Notes: a model not told the origin generated them from the letters alone. Positions 45,559 through 57,000 are shown, counted from the first letter of the stretch. The stretch is 64,000 nt of DNA from Tricholomella constricta (GCA_013368375.1 JAACJP010000004.1:186001-250000), one strand, 5' to 3'. Translations and numbers: made by a program.

Positions 45559-46794
45559 CTAGGTGCTCCTCGGCGTCGCTTTTCCCGACTTGATGTTGGC
45601 GGCTCGCTTTTGGCAGTCATTGGCTTTGTGACCCGGAGCGGCACAATAGAGACATAGGTTGTTGTCCTTGCGACGTTGTTTTTCTTCTGGAGTAAGTTTA
45701 CCGCGAGGCTTCGAGCCGTTTGAAGTAGTCGTGATGGCGTCAATTTCCATCGGAACGACGTCGGTGGTCGAGGCGGGATCAACTTGGTTGACAGTTGCTG
45801 GAGAAGTAGTGAAAGAGTTTTTGGAATTAGGAGGAGCATACGTAGCGCTGTTCGAAGTGTTGAAATTCCAATCTTTCTTCTTCTTTCCACCATTCAACTT
45901 TTCCTCTATCTTCCGCTCAATCTCGCGTTGGTGGAGGTTGGTATCAATTGATATGACGAGCGGTTCCCATTCTTCAAGAGTCGTGGGGCGATTGACGATC
46001 ATGACGAGGGCGTCCTTGACAGTCGGCTTGAGTCCTTTCATGAAGCGGGAGATTTTGGTTTGCTCTGTCATATCGAGGTGGCTGGCGATTTCCATGAACG
46101 ACGTGAGATAGTAATGAACCGATCCGGTTTGCTTGAGTTGGTCGAGGCGTTGGTCGGCGGTTGTGATGAGCGACGGGTCTGCGAACTTCTTCCTGAATGC
46201 AGCGAGGAAGTTGTTGAAGTTCCAGAGAAGCGACGACCCTGATTGCTCCAAATGGTTGAACCATTCGACCGGGATTCCATCTTTGAGGTTGAGGCCGACA
46301 AATAAAACTTTGGTATGGTCATCGGGGAAGGACGATGCATTGAATTCGATAAGTCGCTTGATCTCAGAGATGAAAGGAGTGACCTCCGAATGCTTTCCGT
46401 TGAAGATTCTAGCGTTACGGAGTTTAATGGAATTGCCACGAGGAGGTGGATTGGATAAAACAGGAGGGGGGGGAGCTTGAACGACAGGCCTTCGAGCGAC
46501 TTCAGCCATGACGTCGAGCAGGGAGGCTTGAAGGGATGTTTGATTCTGAGCGAGCATACTGATGATATTGGAGAGATCGACGGGAGGTTGATTGATCGGA
46601 ACGGAACCAATTTGGCCGGGTGCAGGCACAATGTTCGGGCCGGGATTTGCGCCGGGAATTGCCGCGGGATCAAATGTGCCAGGAAGATGCGCGTAGTCGA
46701 TTCCAACTGTAGGTACCGGATTGTAGAGGTCGGGATTGGTGACTGGAGGTTGGGCGGGAAAGTTGTAGTCGGCAGGAACGGAGGTAGTAGCCAT
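45559..46794 (-). CDS. gag: Gag polyprotein
   Basis: Frame of 411 aa starting MATTSVPADYNFPAQ, 26 bases inside the 5' LTR. The centre holds a retrotransposon capsid region (WFNHLEQSGSSLLWNFNNFL, AFRKKFADP, YYLTSFMEIASHL). The nucleocapsid part has one CCHC zinc knuckle (CLYCAAPGHKANDC, 381-394) for packaging the RNA. The first 130 residues are Pro-rich. The stop is followed 17 bases later by the pol ATG, so Gag and Pol are separate frames, unlike the fused gag-pol of Tf1. Confidence 0.96.
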   Translation of the reverse strand: MATTSVPADYNFPAQPPVTNPDLYNPVPTVGIDYAHLPGTFDPAAIPGANPGPNIVPAPGQIGSVPINQPPVDLSNIISMLAQNQTSLQASLLDVMAEVARRPVVQAPPPPVLSNPPPRGNSIKLRNARIFNGKHSEVTPFISEIKRLIEFNASSFPDDHTKVLFVGLNLKDGIPVEWFNHLEQSGSSLLWNFNNFLAAFRKKFADPSLITTADQRLDQLKQTGSVHYYLTSFMEIASHLDMTEQTKISRFMKGLKPTVKDALVMIVNRPTTLEEWEPLVISIDTNLHQREIERKIEEKLNGGKKKKDWNFNTSNSATYAPPNSKNSFTTSPATVNQVDPASTTDVVPMEIDAITTTSNGSKPRGKLTPEEKQRRKDNNLCLYCAAPGHKANDCQKRAANIKSGKATPRST

Positions 46795-46806
46795 GATGTT
46801 GTGATG

Positions 46807-46816
46807 GTCAAATCAA
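46807..46816 (-). other. Putative self-primer binding site
   Basis: In element sense TTGATTTGAC starts three bases after the 5' LTR. It is the exact complement of GTCAAATCAA inside the LTR (46896-46905 and 41063-41072), about 30 bases downstream of the LTR TATA box. I see no obvious tRNA 3'-end complement (TGG start) here. Confidence 0.7.
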
Positions 46817-46819
46817 ACT

Positions 46820-47146
46820 TGTTATGACTTGATTGAGAACGACGATAGAAGTTAGCAGAAATAGAACTTAATCAACCGAGTACGATAACACTGAGTTGAT
46901 TTGACAAGGAAAAGAGAAATACATGTAGGGTTTTTATAGTATAGTATTTAGGAGTCCAAAAAGGAGTAATGTAATAAGTCTGACATATGAAAGTAAAGTA
47001 AGTGGGTCAAGAATATAGTCTGTGATTATCGAGCGAATAAGTCTAGGATTCAAGGAAGAATGTGATAATATATAAAAGGAGAAATAATAGGAGATAATAT
47101 AGGAGATAGATAATGGGACTTAGCATATATTTGTAAGTTTGTTACA
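46820..47146 (-). repeat. 5' LTR (promoter LTR)
   Basis: 327 bases. In element sense it contains CTATAAAAAC (about 46930-46940), a good TATA box. The predicted transcript start would fall near 46905, at the self-primer sequence. Confidence 0.96.
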
Positions 47147-47151
47147 CCACG
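47147..47151. repeat. Target-site duplication CCACG (right copy)
   Basis: Matches 40982-40986. Confidence 0.93.
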
Positions 47152-47222
47152 GCGTGCGCAGTACGCGATACCCTGAAGTTCCTACCGGATCACAGCAGCC
47201 CCGCTCTGACAAGTGATAAATA

Positions 47223-47809
47223 CAGTCGAAGCTATCCTAACCCATAGCTGTATTAACCCATAATTTGCTGTAACCCATAGTTTTTTGCCTCCACCGACTT
47301 GGTTTGCAGGGAAATTGAGGCACATTCCCATACCCCATAACCCATAGGATTTTCGGGGGTTTGTAACCCATAATTCCATCAAAATTTCGCTTTTATCACC
47401 CACAATATGGTACACCACCATTTGAAAAGTGTCTGACCCTCTGCAGATGGATGGATGTCATGGATGTATTACCTGCAGCCGTTCCACAGGATTGAAAAGG
47501 TGACCAGTTTGTCCAAATATGGACGGCCTCGGATCACGAGACTGACCATCGGCAATTCCCGACGACCTACAATGTCGATAAAACCTCTCGATATGCTCAT
47601 GGCAGGCCTAACATTTCTCAAGCAGCAAATAAAGGCATGTAAGGATGATCTTATAGGGTGCCTGAGGACTGTTGAGAGGTTAATGGTGGTCATGTTCTTG
47701 TAAGGCCTTATTGACGACCCTACAACAACATCTGTACTACCCCATAATCTGTCATAACCCATACTTTTCGGCTTCCACCGAGGGCTATGGGTTAGGACAG
47801 CTTTGACTG
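47223..47809. mobile_element. 587-bp pogo/Tc1-mariner-like MITE
   Basis: Ends are near-perfect inverted repeats: CAGTCGAAGCTATCCTAACC at the left against CAGTCAAAGCTGTCCTAACC read inward from the right. The match continues through CATAGC, 24 of 26 positions in all. The dinucleotide TA flanks both ends (47221-47222 and 47810-47811), the standard Tc1/mariner/pogo target, and CAGTCGAA is a pogo-type start. The interior carries six forward copies of AACCCATA (47239, 47255, 47272, 47339, 47365, 47756) and a CCACCGA motif near each end. An 82-codon frame (47455-47703) has no transposase motif, so the element is non-autonomous. Confidence 0.87.
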
Positions 47810-49266
47810 TAACGACGACCTGGAATGGCAGTTCGCGCTTGCTGGCTTGGTACAAGATCGCCTGCGCATTCGCTATGGACCCTCCGCTTCGACGAATGAC
47901 AGAGATACTGATGGAATGAGAAGGCGACGAGATGGGAAATGTCGAACCAGCCGATGGGGTCCGGTACTCGGCTAATACACAACGCCCCAACCCGCTTCAT
48001 CGCGCAACACACACCACACTGGCACACTCCTTGTACTACTCTGGATAAACCATACATTCTGCATCAGCGTTCACACTTCTGAGGTAACGTGTTGCTTCTG
48101 CAACATAGAACACGACATACCACTTGATAGGCAGAAAGCTGATCTGACCGTGATCACGCAAAGGGACGAAGATGGAATTCATCAAACGGCTTGCCCGTTT
48201 TTGGGCAATCCTACAACACCCAAAACCGGCACTGGTGGAAGTTTAGAACTATGTTGAACGGCAAGATCGTGATAGATGGTCACGATGGATACATCCCCAA
48301 GGACATGGCAATGAAAGCTTTGGGGAGGAGTGGGAGGCGGACGGGGACAAGGTGGTTCCTCGTGCTGACGGTCATTGACGCTGCGTAGATCACTAGAATG
48401 GGGGACAAGGTGGACGTGAACCTTGAACGTAAGATAGTATAGAGATCCGATGAAGGGCCATATGCAGATCAAGAATACAACCCTCGCGAGAGCGATAAAT
48501 CACCGGCGCACGACAAGGCCGGCCACAGATTTGTCGACATGGGGGGAATGTGCATGTGAAGTTGTGAACCTTGAAATTCAGGGTACAATTTGCTATCCTC
48601 CAATGGGTTCCAGCCGGCGATCGCCTCTTCTGTGAGATACAGGCCTGACACGCTTGCTGGAATGACCACCTGCGATCGGTGCTTTCTACGGTCCATGGCG
48701 GTCAACGCGCAGCCGCTGCAAAAGCAAAGTGGAGGCGCTTACAAAGATGCCTCAGTTCTGAAGATAATGTTCCCGATGTGATGACCCTCAAAATCTTATA
48801 TCCGTAAAATCAGCCAAAGGCGAGCAATGCTGGACGTGGGTCCGTCCTTAGGCAGCACAAATATAATCGCCGTTTACCGCGGCCCAGACGGGGTCAAAGG
48901 CCACTACAAGCATGGCGACGGGGCATGACAGCGCACTAAATTTCGAGGCTCGCATCATATGATTAAAATAATTCGAGGGGGTCCCAGGCTCTGAAAAATG
49001 ACGAAGAGGGTGCAAGACCTTGCGCCCAAGTCCGTTGTGGCTTTCGGGTAGTAGGGTCCAGATCCCAGATCCTCAGCTGACTGACACATACATAGCGAAG
49101 TGATGCCTCCACGATGAAGCCCCTCAGGGGCCCCTTGGCCGACAGGCCACCCGGCCAGCAAATTAAGCACCTTGACATGCCTGCACAAACGAATGTGCGA
49201 GTTGTCAACTCTGGCCCATCAGCATCGCGTCTCGACATTTGGAAGGCTCTATTCACATCAATGCAT

Positions 49267-49297
49267 GGGGGGGGGGGGGGGGGGGGAAGGGGGGGGG
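49267..49297. repeat. G20-AA-G9 homopurine tract
   Basis: Twenty consecutive G, two A, then nine G. It could form stacked G-quadruplexes on the plus strand, or its length could be an assembly artefact. Confidence 0.9.
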
Positions 49298-50669
49298 AAT
49301 GCGGCGCTTCCAGAAGCTGCCCCAGCGCGATTGATCGAGCTCGGAGTTCAGGACGGGTGCAGACGTGTCGCTGAGTGTCTGTCCGTTTAAGAATCCTCTG
49401 TTAAGCCCACTACGGTTGCAGCAAAGGGGCACGCGACAGTGGAGCCAGTGCCAGCAGGGACAAGAGCCATGATACAGCGGGCCAAAGCGCAGGGTGCAGA
49501 GGTCAAAAGCATATTCGTGGCCTGCTCCGGCGATTCAAAAATTAAAATGGCGTTATTTGCGCTCTTTTGGAGCAAAACTTGCCTTGTACATATCAAGAAG
49601 AGGAAGAGGTAATCATATTTCGAGGGAAAATATGTTCCAGTACCGACAAAGCTGGCAACCAAGGTCGGCCACGTAAAACATTCTTTTCACCGCAGTGAGG
49701 TTCCGGGGATATGCCCCTGAGACTGCGACTAAAAGGCGAAAGAGAACTCAATGCAAGGGAAAATTTTGGGGTCTGTTAATGAGATAGACACATACCCATT
49801 CCGCATCGCGCAAGAACCGAGCGACTCGCCTCAGGTATCCAGCTAAGTATCTAGCCGCGTAACACCCACCGCCTAGAAAAATAACCGACAGTACAATGAA
49901 ACGTTACGATGATCTCAGCTCCGCGTATTGAATACATACGTACTGATTTAACACGAGATCGACGAGAACCCCAGAATCCTATTGCTCTTGACAGCATCAA
50001 AGATCTCCAGGGCCCAGGAGCCACTGTCAGTCAGTAATTCAACGCTGCCAGGGGCGGCGAACGCTCCAAACTCGCAGACCGCAAAAATGAAAGGGGATAC
50101 AACAAAAAAAAGCAAAACTTTCTCCACCTTGCGCCCGCTAGTGGCTGTGACGTCTGCCTTTGGGATGCATACATCCATTCGCGGTAAGGAAAACAGCGCG
50201 CGCGCGCAAGTGGCGCTCTCGCAGCCCTGCATAGCTGTTGCGATTATCTGCGGCAGAGCATTTACCGCGGTCCACCTAACCTAAACGAATGCGGGTCGTC
50301 ACGCGTGTCAGGCTCTACCATTTACAGCGCAACGCGAAAGGGTAAAAACATACGAAACATACGTGCCTAGAACTCCAATCGTGAATTAATTCCCAACCCA
50401 TCCCTACCAAGCCCACCCCAGGCGTCCGGGCGTGTCCAGGCCGACTTCCATATTCGCCTGAAAAGACTGGAACGCGTCAGCCAGCACACACATCGGGGAC
50501 ACCTTCCCATCATCGCTTGCCAAGAACCAACTCATTTCCGCTCAAAGAAGCCGGACAACCGCCAGCCCTATCGGTGACTACTGCGCCATCAGCCACGCGT
50601 CCACGGACAACCAGGATCCAAGCCTAATTCGCGTGGCACGGGGACCCATAAGCCGTTTGAATTGACTCT

Positions 50670-52450
50670 CGAGGTAGGTGCGATGGACCTTGAGAAAACT
50701 AGGCGAGCGAGAAACGGATGTGCACTCACGTCACGCCACGCCTGAGTGGAGCACCGGCGACTGCAATCCTCGCACGCTGCCAGCGCCAGTGCCAGTTCTA
50801 CATTCCACGTGCGTGACTGGGCCTTGTTCTGTGCGTCGGATCGTTCTCCGTTGGCGTCCCGATACAGATGTGGTCGAGGAGAAGAGGAGCAGTAGCAGTA
50901 TCACAAATTCGATATTGACCAAGGGAGTGGGGGGCCATCTTTGAACAAGGAAAAATCGTCGACAAACAAAATCCGGTGGCTCGACGTCGATCTCGGACTC
51001 TCATCGGACGATGAAGCTGTCCACTGGCGCGTGCATCCACATAGACTTTCCTGGCCCACCCTCGTCACCAGCGCTCCGAGTCTGATCAAGGAGCGGTCCT
51101 CGGCACCGTCCACATCTCTGTGCTATGTGCCATGTGGGCTTCACCAAGTCCGCAGGAAGACAACTGACCGAAATTCGAACGCGGGGACCAAGTCTTGGTG
51201 TCAGCCAAGTAAAGTCTCCCTCGTGTGTTCACAGCCTTGAACGAGCGCGCAGGCGATTCTCCCCTCCTTGCTTTACGTACCTCGGACATTGTAAAGTCAA
51301 AGTTGAAGTCGAAGTCTAAGAACCAAGCATGTGCATGAGCATCGGCGATCTGGGGCTACGTTGTCAATGTACAGTGCGATGGTTGACACGCACATTGACA
51401 TGGCAAAGTACCACATATGGTGTAAAATTTGAAGGTTACGCGTTTGAGTTTGGGTTTGTGTTTGCGCTTTTGCGTTCCGATGCCAAGTTGAGGAGTTGAG
51501 TTTCGTCTTCCAGTGCAGAGCGCGCGTTCGGTCGGTCGGTCCAGGAGCCGGAGCTGAAGCTGAAGGTCGGACGCGGACGCGGAGCAGGGGTCCGCATGGA
51601 AGGAGAAGGAACCCACTACTGGGAAGACGAGAAGAGAGAAGATCCAGCAGGAGCCTAAAATGACTTAAATGAACCAGCCAGCGCTTGGCCATGCTCGAGA
51701 ACCCGTCTCGGTCACTTCGAGGCAAAAAAGCCGGACCCCCCCTCTTAGCCAGCTATATCGGCGACCAGTGGGGACAGAGGAATGGTCCAAAAAGCCTGAT
51801 CCGCGTGCTGGGGATTCCAGGCCAGCGACTTTCTCGAGGTAGGAGCGGTGGACCTGGAGTTACCGGGCATCGTGCTGGGCGAGCGCAAGACAGCGCATCA
51901 CGCCGCGCTACGCCTGAATGGACAACCCCCCCCCCCCCCCCAGGGGATTCAGAGTTCCGCAGAAGACAGTTTTGTGAAGCCAATTGACCAATTCAATTTT
52001 CGGACTCGAGAGTGAAAGCGAGTGCAAGAGAAAGAGCAAGTGGCGTCAGCCCCAAGGTAAGGATTGAGATCAGGATCAGGATCGCTCTAAGCCTATACAT
52101 GTTCAAATGCGCCTGTAATCGAAATGAATGTGAATGAGCCAGCCTTGCTTGCGTACGTACGAACCTCGGACGCGTCCCGCGTCACGCCGCCAAAATTGAC
52201 AATGACCATGAGCATCGGCGATCTGGGGCTACATTATACATCGCACAGTGGTTGTTGGACACGACCAGAGCCATGCAACGATTACTTGTGCACGGTGCGT
52301 GTAAAAGTTGCAAAAGTTCGAGCCTGTGTTTGCGTTTGCGTTTGCGTTTTTACGTCCGGGGCCCGGACTTGTTCCGAGTTCGTCTGAGCCTAAGGAGCTG
52401 GATATACAGTATACTGAGGTGGAACAGGTCCAGGGCCGGATGTGGCAGTG
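50670..52450. repeat. Degenerate segmental duplication
   Basis: Two blocks recur in the same order. CTCGAGGTAGGNGCGNTGGACCT and following text occurs at about 50670 and 51835. ATGAGCATCGGCGATCTGGGG with its downstream flank occurs at about 51333 and 52208. The copies differ by indels (spacings of 1165 and 875 bases), so this is an old duplication. Confidence 0.65.
51926..51941. repeat. C16 homopolymer
   Basis: Sixteen consecutive C inside the second copy of the 50.6-52.4 kb duplication, absent from the first copy. Confidence 0.9.
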
Positions 52451-53151
52451 GCAGTGGCAGCAGTAGCAGTGGAAGGAGACGGAGAAGGAGAAGGAGTTGA
52501 AGGAGAAAGAGAAGCAGGGAGAACCCACTCGAACGCGACTCTGACTCCGACTCCGAGATCCAGGACCAGGACCAGGAACTCGTTCTCCGGCTCGTACTAT
52601 TGCTATTACTTACTCGTTATTATTCAATATTAAATAGGCACGGCTGACGCACCTGAGCCTCGTCACTCACCCGGAAGTATGGCCAAGACCCAAGACCCAA
52701 GAACCAAGACCCAAGCAAGACCTTGAGCAACTTCAACTGAGCGAGGCGATCTAGACTGGACGGGACTCGAGCGCGGACCTTGTCGATGGCGACGGACCAG
52801 GGGAGGTCCGAGGCGCGACATGCGTCATGACCTTGCAACTCCACGCAAGTATGTACATATCTTTGACCGGCTCGCGTCGTTCCGCCGGTCCTAGAAATAA
52901 AAATTTATAAAACACCTTTCCTTTCAAGTGCAGCGCGCTGGGTCCATCATGATCAGAGAAGGAGCTTGTACAGTACAATTGCAAGCCCATACGATACACG
53001 TCGCACGACGCACGATGTAGACAACAAGCACTACTTAGCACAACAAACAGGTATGTAGTCAATCAAAAACAAAAAACAAAGCAAAAAAAAAAGCTAGCAG
53101 CGTTTGAGAGCGTCTAAATTTGAAAAAGTCCTCCTCCCCACCTTTGAATTA

Positions 53152-55798
53152 TCAATCCGCCCTCCGACTCAAACAAAACCCTCCCTCCCACCCCGGCAGT
53201 CCCGGATCCGTGCCCCCCATCCTCCAGTTTCCCACAAAACACTCCCCGCCCACCAAGTACCCGTAGAACAAGGTCGTGCCCTGCCCCGCCCCGCCTTGTG
53301 CCTGGAACGCGGGGGAGAGATGGTAGTAGGGCGAGGAGGGAGGGGCGGGGGAACGCAGGAGCGCGATGAGACCGTCCCAGGGCCGGACGCGCCCGTGGTA
53401 CTGGTATGCGTGCCATGCTGCGGCGTGCGCTGGGTCTGTCTTTTTGGGGCGTTAATGTCACGCACAGACTCGCAAAAAATAAAGGAAGAAAGGAAAGAGA
53501 AGAAGGGTAGGAGAATAAAGAAAAGAAACACACCTCCCCAACAAGAACAATCTCCCTTACCCCATCACACGGTCCGCGCCCTCTCCGTCCCCGCTCATGT
53601 GCTTCCGGGAGCCTCTCCTTCCCCACGTCCGTATCCGCATCCGCGTCGTCCGGGTCCCACGCACCCATCAACGAGTCTTCCTCGCTGCCACTTCCGCTAT
53701 CGCTCTCCCCGCCAAGTCCGAGTCCGAGTCCAACACTAGCAAACATCGCCTCCCTCTCCCTTTCCCTTTCGCGTTCGCGTTCCCGAAACGCAGCCCGATC
53801 CCGACACGCCCCACACCTCCTCCCATCATGCTCATACCCTTCCCACTCCCCCTCCCCCTCCCCTTCTCCATCTTCCTCTTCGAACGGCACCGCATCGTTC
53901 CCCAACCTATCCCCCCCATGCGCTCGTGGGCGCCAGGGCCGGTACACCCCACACCCAGGCACACCCTCCACATGCACCTCCACGCGCTCCCCTCCCTCTT
54001 CCCCTGCACCCGTACGGGAAATGAATTGAGGCGCGCGCGCGCCCTTGAACCACGCGTTGTTCATCCCGTCGTGCGCCGCCGCTGTGCTGTCGTCCAGCCC
54101 AAAGGGCGCGTCTTCGTCTTCCTCAGCGGTAGAAGAGGAAGAAGAGGAAGAAGAGGGGAGAGAGGGGGCGGGAGGGCCGCGGACCTCGCCAGCAACGCCA
54201 TGCAGCTCGCGCAGTCTGACGCAGACGGGGAGTGCGCTGGCCCAAAGCGCCTCTTCTGTAAGCTCGGCCAAGGGCGGGTGCAGCGGGTTCGAGGCCAGGT
54301 CTTGGATCTGCTGGGAGCCAGTCATCTACCATAGACATCAGCATGAGTTAGCAAAAGTTCAAACATAAGAAATTTTAAGAAAAAAGTAAGAGAATGAAGG
54401 CACAGAGAGAGGACAACGCACCAGCATACGCCCCATCCACAGCCCATCCAAGGAGCCAGGGACATACACCCGCCCATACGGCACACGCATCGGGCGCCGT
54501 TCCAAATCCCCACACATGCGCAGGCGCATCCAGTCCACGTCCCACCGCACGCTCTTCCCCCCGACTCCCTGCGCCCAGCACAAGTGCGGGGCTTTGCCCA
54601 CCCACCGCGGCACAGGCGGCTTGTCCGGCATGATCGGGTTCTGCCCGCGCTTCGAAGGCGGGGGCGTGTCCAGGTCGTCATCGTCCTCCTCCTCCTCCGA
54701 GGAGGGGGTGGGGGGCAGGCCATCGCCGAGAGGGAGCCGCGCAGTCCAGGCCCAATTAAACTCTTCAAGGTCCTCTCGGACAGGACCTACAATACTGGGG
54801 TCCACACCCCGGCGGAGCCTATCCGCGCGTGTCCTGTCAAAGTGCGGGGCGATGGGGAGGGGTGTGAGCTCCGAGCGGGCGAAGAAGAGGAGCTTTGCGG
54901 CGGGGGCTGCGAGGGGGCGGGAGATGGTGGGACGGGCGGAGTAGTGCACGAAGGAGTAGACGGTGGAGGCGGGGTAGATGGGGTAGGACCCGTGTGGGGT
55001 CGGGATGGTGGCGAGGAGGGACGCAGTGGGAGCGGTGGACGGGGGGAGAAAGAAGTGGTTGGGCGGGGCGAGGGCAGAGGGGTAGCGGAAGGGGATGTAG
55101 ACGAATGGGAGTAGCAGCTGGATAATGGAGGCGCGTTCGGCTGGTGTTTCGTTAAGTAGGGATTCTGGAGCGTTATGTTAGGAAATGCATGCGGAGGAGT
55201 AAGGCAGGGACGCACGTTCGGAGGTGAGCAACCACATGAGCCATAGCGCATTCGCGTTGACGGCGTCCTCGAGGGGCCAGCCGTCGTTCGATGCGGCGTG
55301 CAGGTACAGTCGCCGCCGCACCACTGCCTGCACGAACACGTCCGCGTGGCCCCACCGCAGCAGCTGCCTCGCGTTCTTGCCGTCGTCCTCCAGCATCATC
55401 AGCAGCCCAATCTGCAACGCCTCCTCCACGCCGATGTCGGGCAGCTCCTCGCCTGCACGCGCATCGACCCAGGTCGCGCCGTGCAAGTCCCCGTAGAGGC
55501 CGCCGGCGCGGAAGACGGCGAGGGCAGCAAAGTTGCGCTGGAGCTGGTCGAGGTACTGGGTGGGGGTGGGACGGAAGGCGCGGCGTGCGATGGCGGCATC
55601 GTCAAATTTCTGGCGAAAGATGTGCGCGTAGAGGCCGGGGTTTGCGTCGGGGCGGAGGACGGCGTGGAGGAGAGAGCAAGTCTGCATGAGCGGGACGAGG
55701 ACGGTAGGCGGGCCGAGGGGCTGGAGGGCGCAGAGCTGGAGAGCGATGGCGTCGAGGAGCTCCTGGGGCAGACGGGTGAGATAGCATCGGGCAGCCAT
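53152..55798 (-). CDS. F-box protein, 801 aa
   Basis: Exons on the minus strand 55798-55216, 55164-54422, 54325-53534 and 53439-53152. The N-terminus is an F-box (LPQELLDAIALQL ... LMQTCSLLHAVL, about 10-50), which would bind Skp1 in an SCF ubiquitin ligase. The middle (about 55-440) is a helical and mixed region of unknown fold ending near GSLDGLWMGRML. A low-complexity acidic and Arg/Glu-repeat segment at about 500-690 (runs of EEE, GEGEGE, REREREREA) is encoded by exon 3. The C-terminal 95 residues (WHAYQYHGRVRPWDGLIALL, LFYGYLVGGECFVGNW) look folded and conserved in style. The substrate is unknown. GC content is high, so several long overlapping frames on both strands are shadows. Junctions are canonical and the phase sums correctly; the exon 4 acceptor (CAAAAAG) is the weakest. 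Confidence 0.83.
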
Positions 55799-57000
55799 GG
55801 CTCAGTTGGAAGAGCATCCTGGCAACTTAAGTAAGTCACCAACAACCTTCCCCCGCGTCCTCCGTCCCATCCTTCGTGTCCAACTCCTCGGCACTTGCCG
55901 TCATCACCATCGAGATTCCACCTTGATCCCCGTTTCTTTTACGTAAACCCTGACCTCCGGCGCTCCGACGTCACATAGGGTCACCAAACGGCCCGCAATA
56001 TCCATAACGTCACGCCCAACCTGCCGAATTGGGAAGAGGTGGGGGGTCCAATCGAGAGGTACACTTAGTCGCCGCCGTGTATACAGCGTAGCGTCATAGA
56101 ATCGTCTAAGTTTCTAAGAACTGACACTCACGTTCCCGTCCCTACTCAATGTCACTTGTTGCGTTCGAGGTGTCGTCGGCCGCAACCGGAGAACAGACAT
56201 TTCGCGAATTCGCGAAATTGCGATTTGCAAATTTGCAAATTCCACAGTCCGCGAGTGTGCGATATGCGGGGCCATTTTGCTTACTGACACGAGTACGGGC
56301 GACGCCGTGGGCTTCTGGGCTTTTTTGCTTGATTTGCTGATTTCATTTCATTTTCCATGCCGTTGCCGTGCTCCAGAACCAGAACCCAGAACAAGATCAA
56401 GTGGCGTGGGCGTGGGGGCGTGGGGCGGGGAAGATGCGGTTCAAACTTCAAAGTTTCAAAACCCGCAAGGAGGCGAGGGGGGTTTGGGACCCAGCGGCGG
56501 CGTGCGTGCTGTCGTGGTCAAGACGCGGACGCGGACGCGTGACCGAATCGTGATCAAGTGTCACTGTCACTGTTACCTCTGCCAGAGCGGCTTGCAATTC
56601 CCGGATCGTTCACATCCACAACCACAGCTCCCTCGCATTGGCATGCGGCCAACAGTGGACGCCAGCCATCTTGTCTTTATCCTGTACCGTTTTTGCAGCT
56701 TACACAACCGTCCATGGCCAACCGTTCGCTGAATAACGCGCGTCGCCTGGAGATCGAAAATCAAAATATTGAAATATTGATGCACGACGACATCGATAGC
56801 GATTCTCGCGACTTGGAAATTGAGATTGCGTCAGACGTAGCTGAAACACAACTGGAAATTGGGAATAACCGGGGAACCACTGTCAGACGACGGCAGGACT
56901 CGTGGAGTCACGACATATACTTAGTAAGTACAGAACTATAACTGGAACCGACAGAAACCCGCCGCTGGGTCCCAATCCCGCCTGCTGAGTCCTGGTCCTG

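Larger units (their letters stand above)
40987..47146 (-). mobile_element. Intact Ty3/gypsy chromovirus LTR retrotransposon, 6160 bp
   Basis: Two 327-bp LTRs (40987-41313 and 46820-47146), identical by eye, flank gag and pol frames with no internal stop. A 5-bp target duplication (CCACG) bounds the element. It reads on the minus strand, so the 5' LTR is the right-hand one. LTRs begin TGTAAC and end ATAACA in element sense. Pol order is protease, reverse transcriptase, RNase H, integrase, chromodomain, the chromovirus layout. Identical LTRs and open frames mean the insertion is young and possibly still active. It sits only 76 bases from the pogo-like MITE. Confidence 0.97.
47812..53151. other. 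5.3-kb gene-free stretch with duplications and homopolymers
   Basis: No gene recognised on either strand. It contains the G and C homopolymers and the 50.6-52.4 kb duplication listed separately, and a compositionally biased GGAGAAGGAGAAGG region near 52470-52510. Confidence 0.5.

Noticed and set aside
53104..54368. Several long plus-strand frames (up to 245 codons) over the GC-rich F-box gene
   Set aside because: They are low-complexity shadows of a minus-strand gene with phase-consistent exons.
55790..55860. tRNA-like GGCTCAGTTGGAAGAGCA (D-arm resemblance)
   Set aside because: It overlaps the start of the F-box gene, and the following bases form neither an anticodon stem nor a T-arm (no GGTTCRANNCC).
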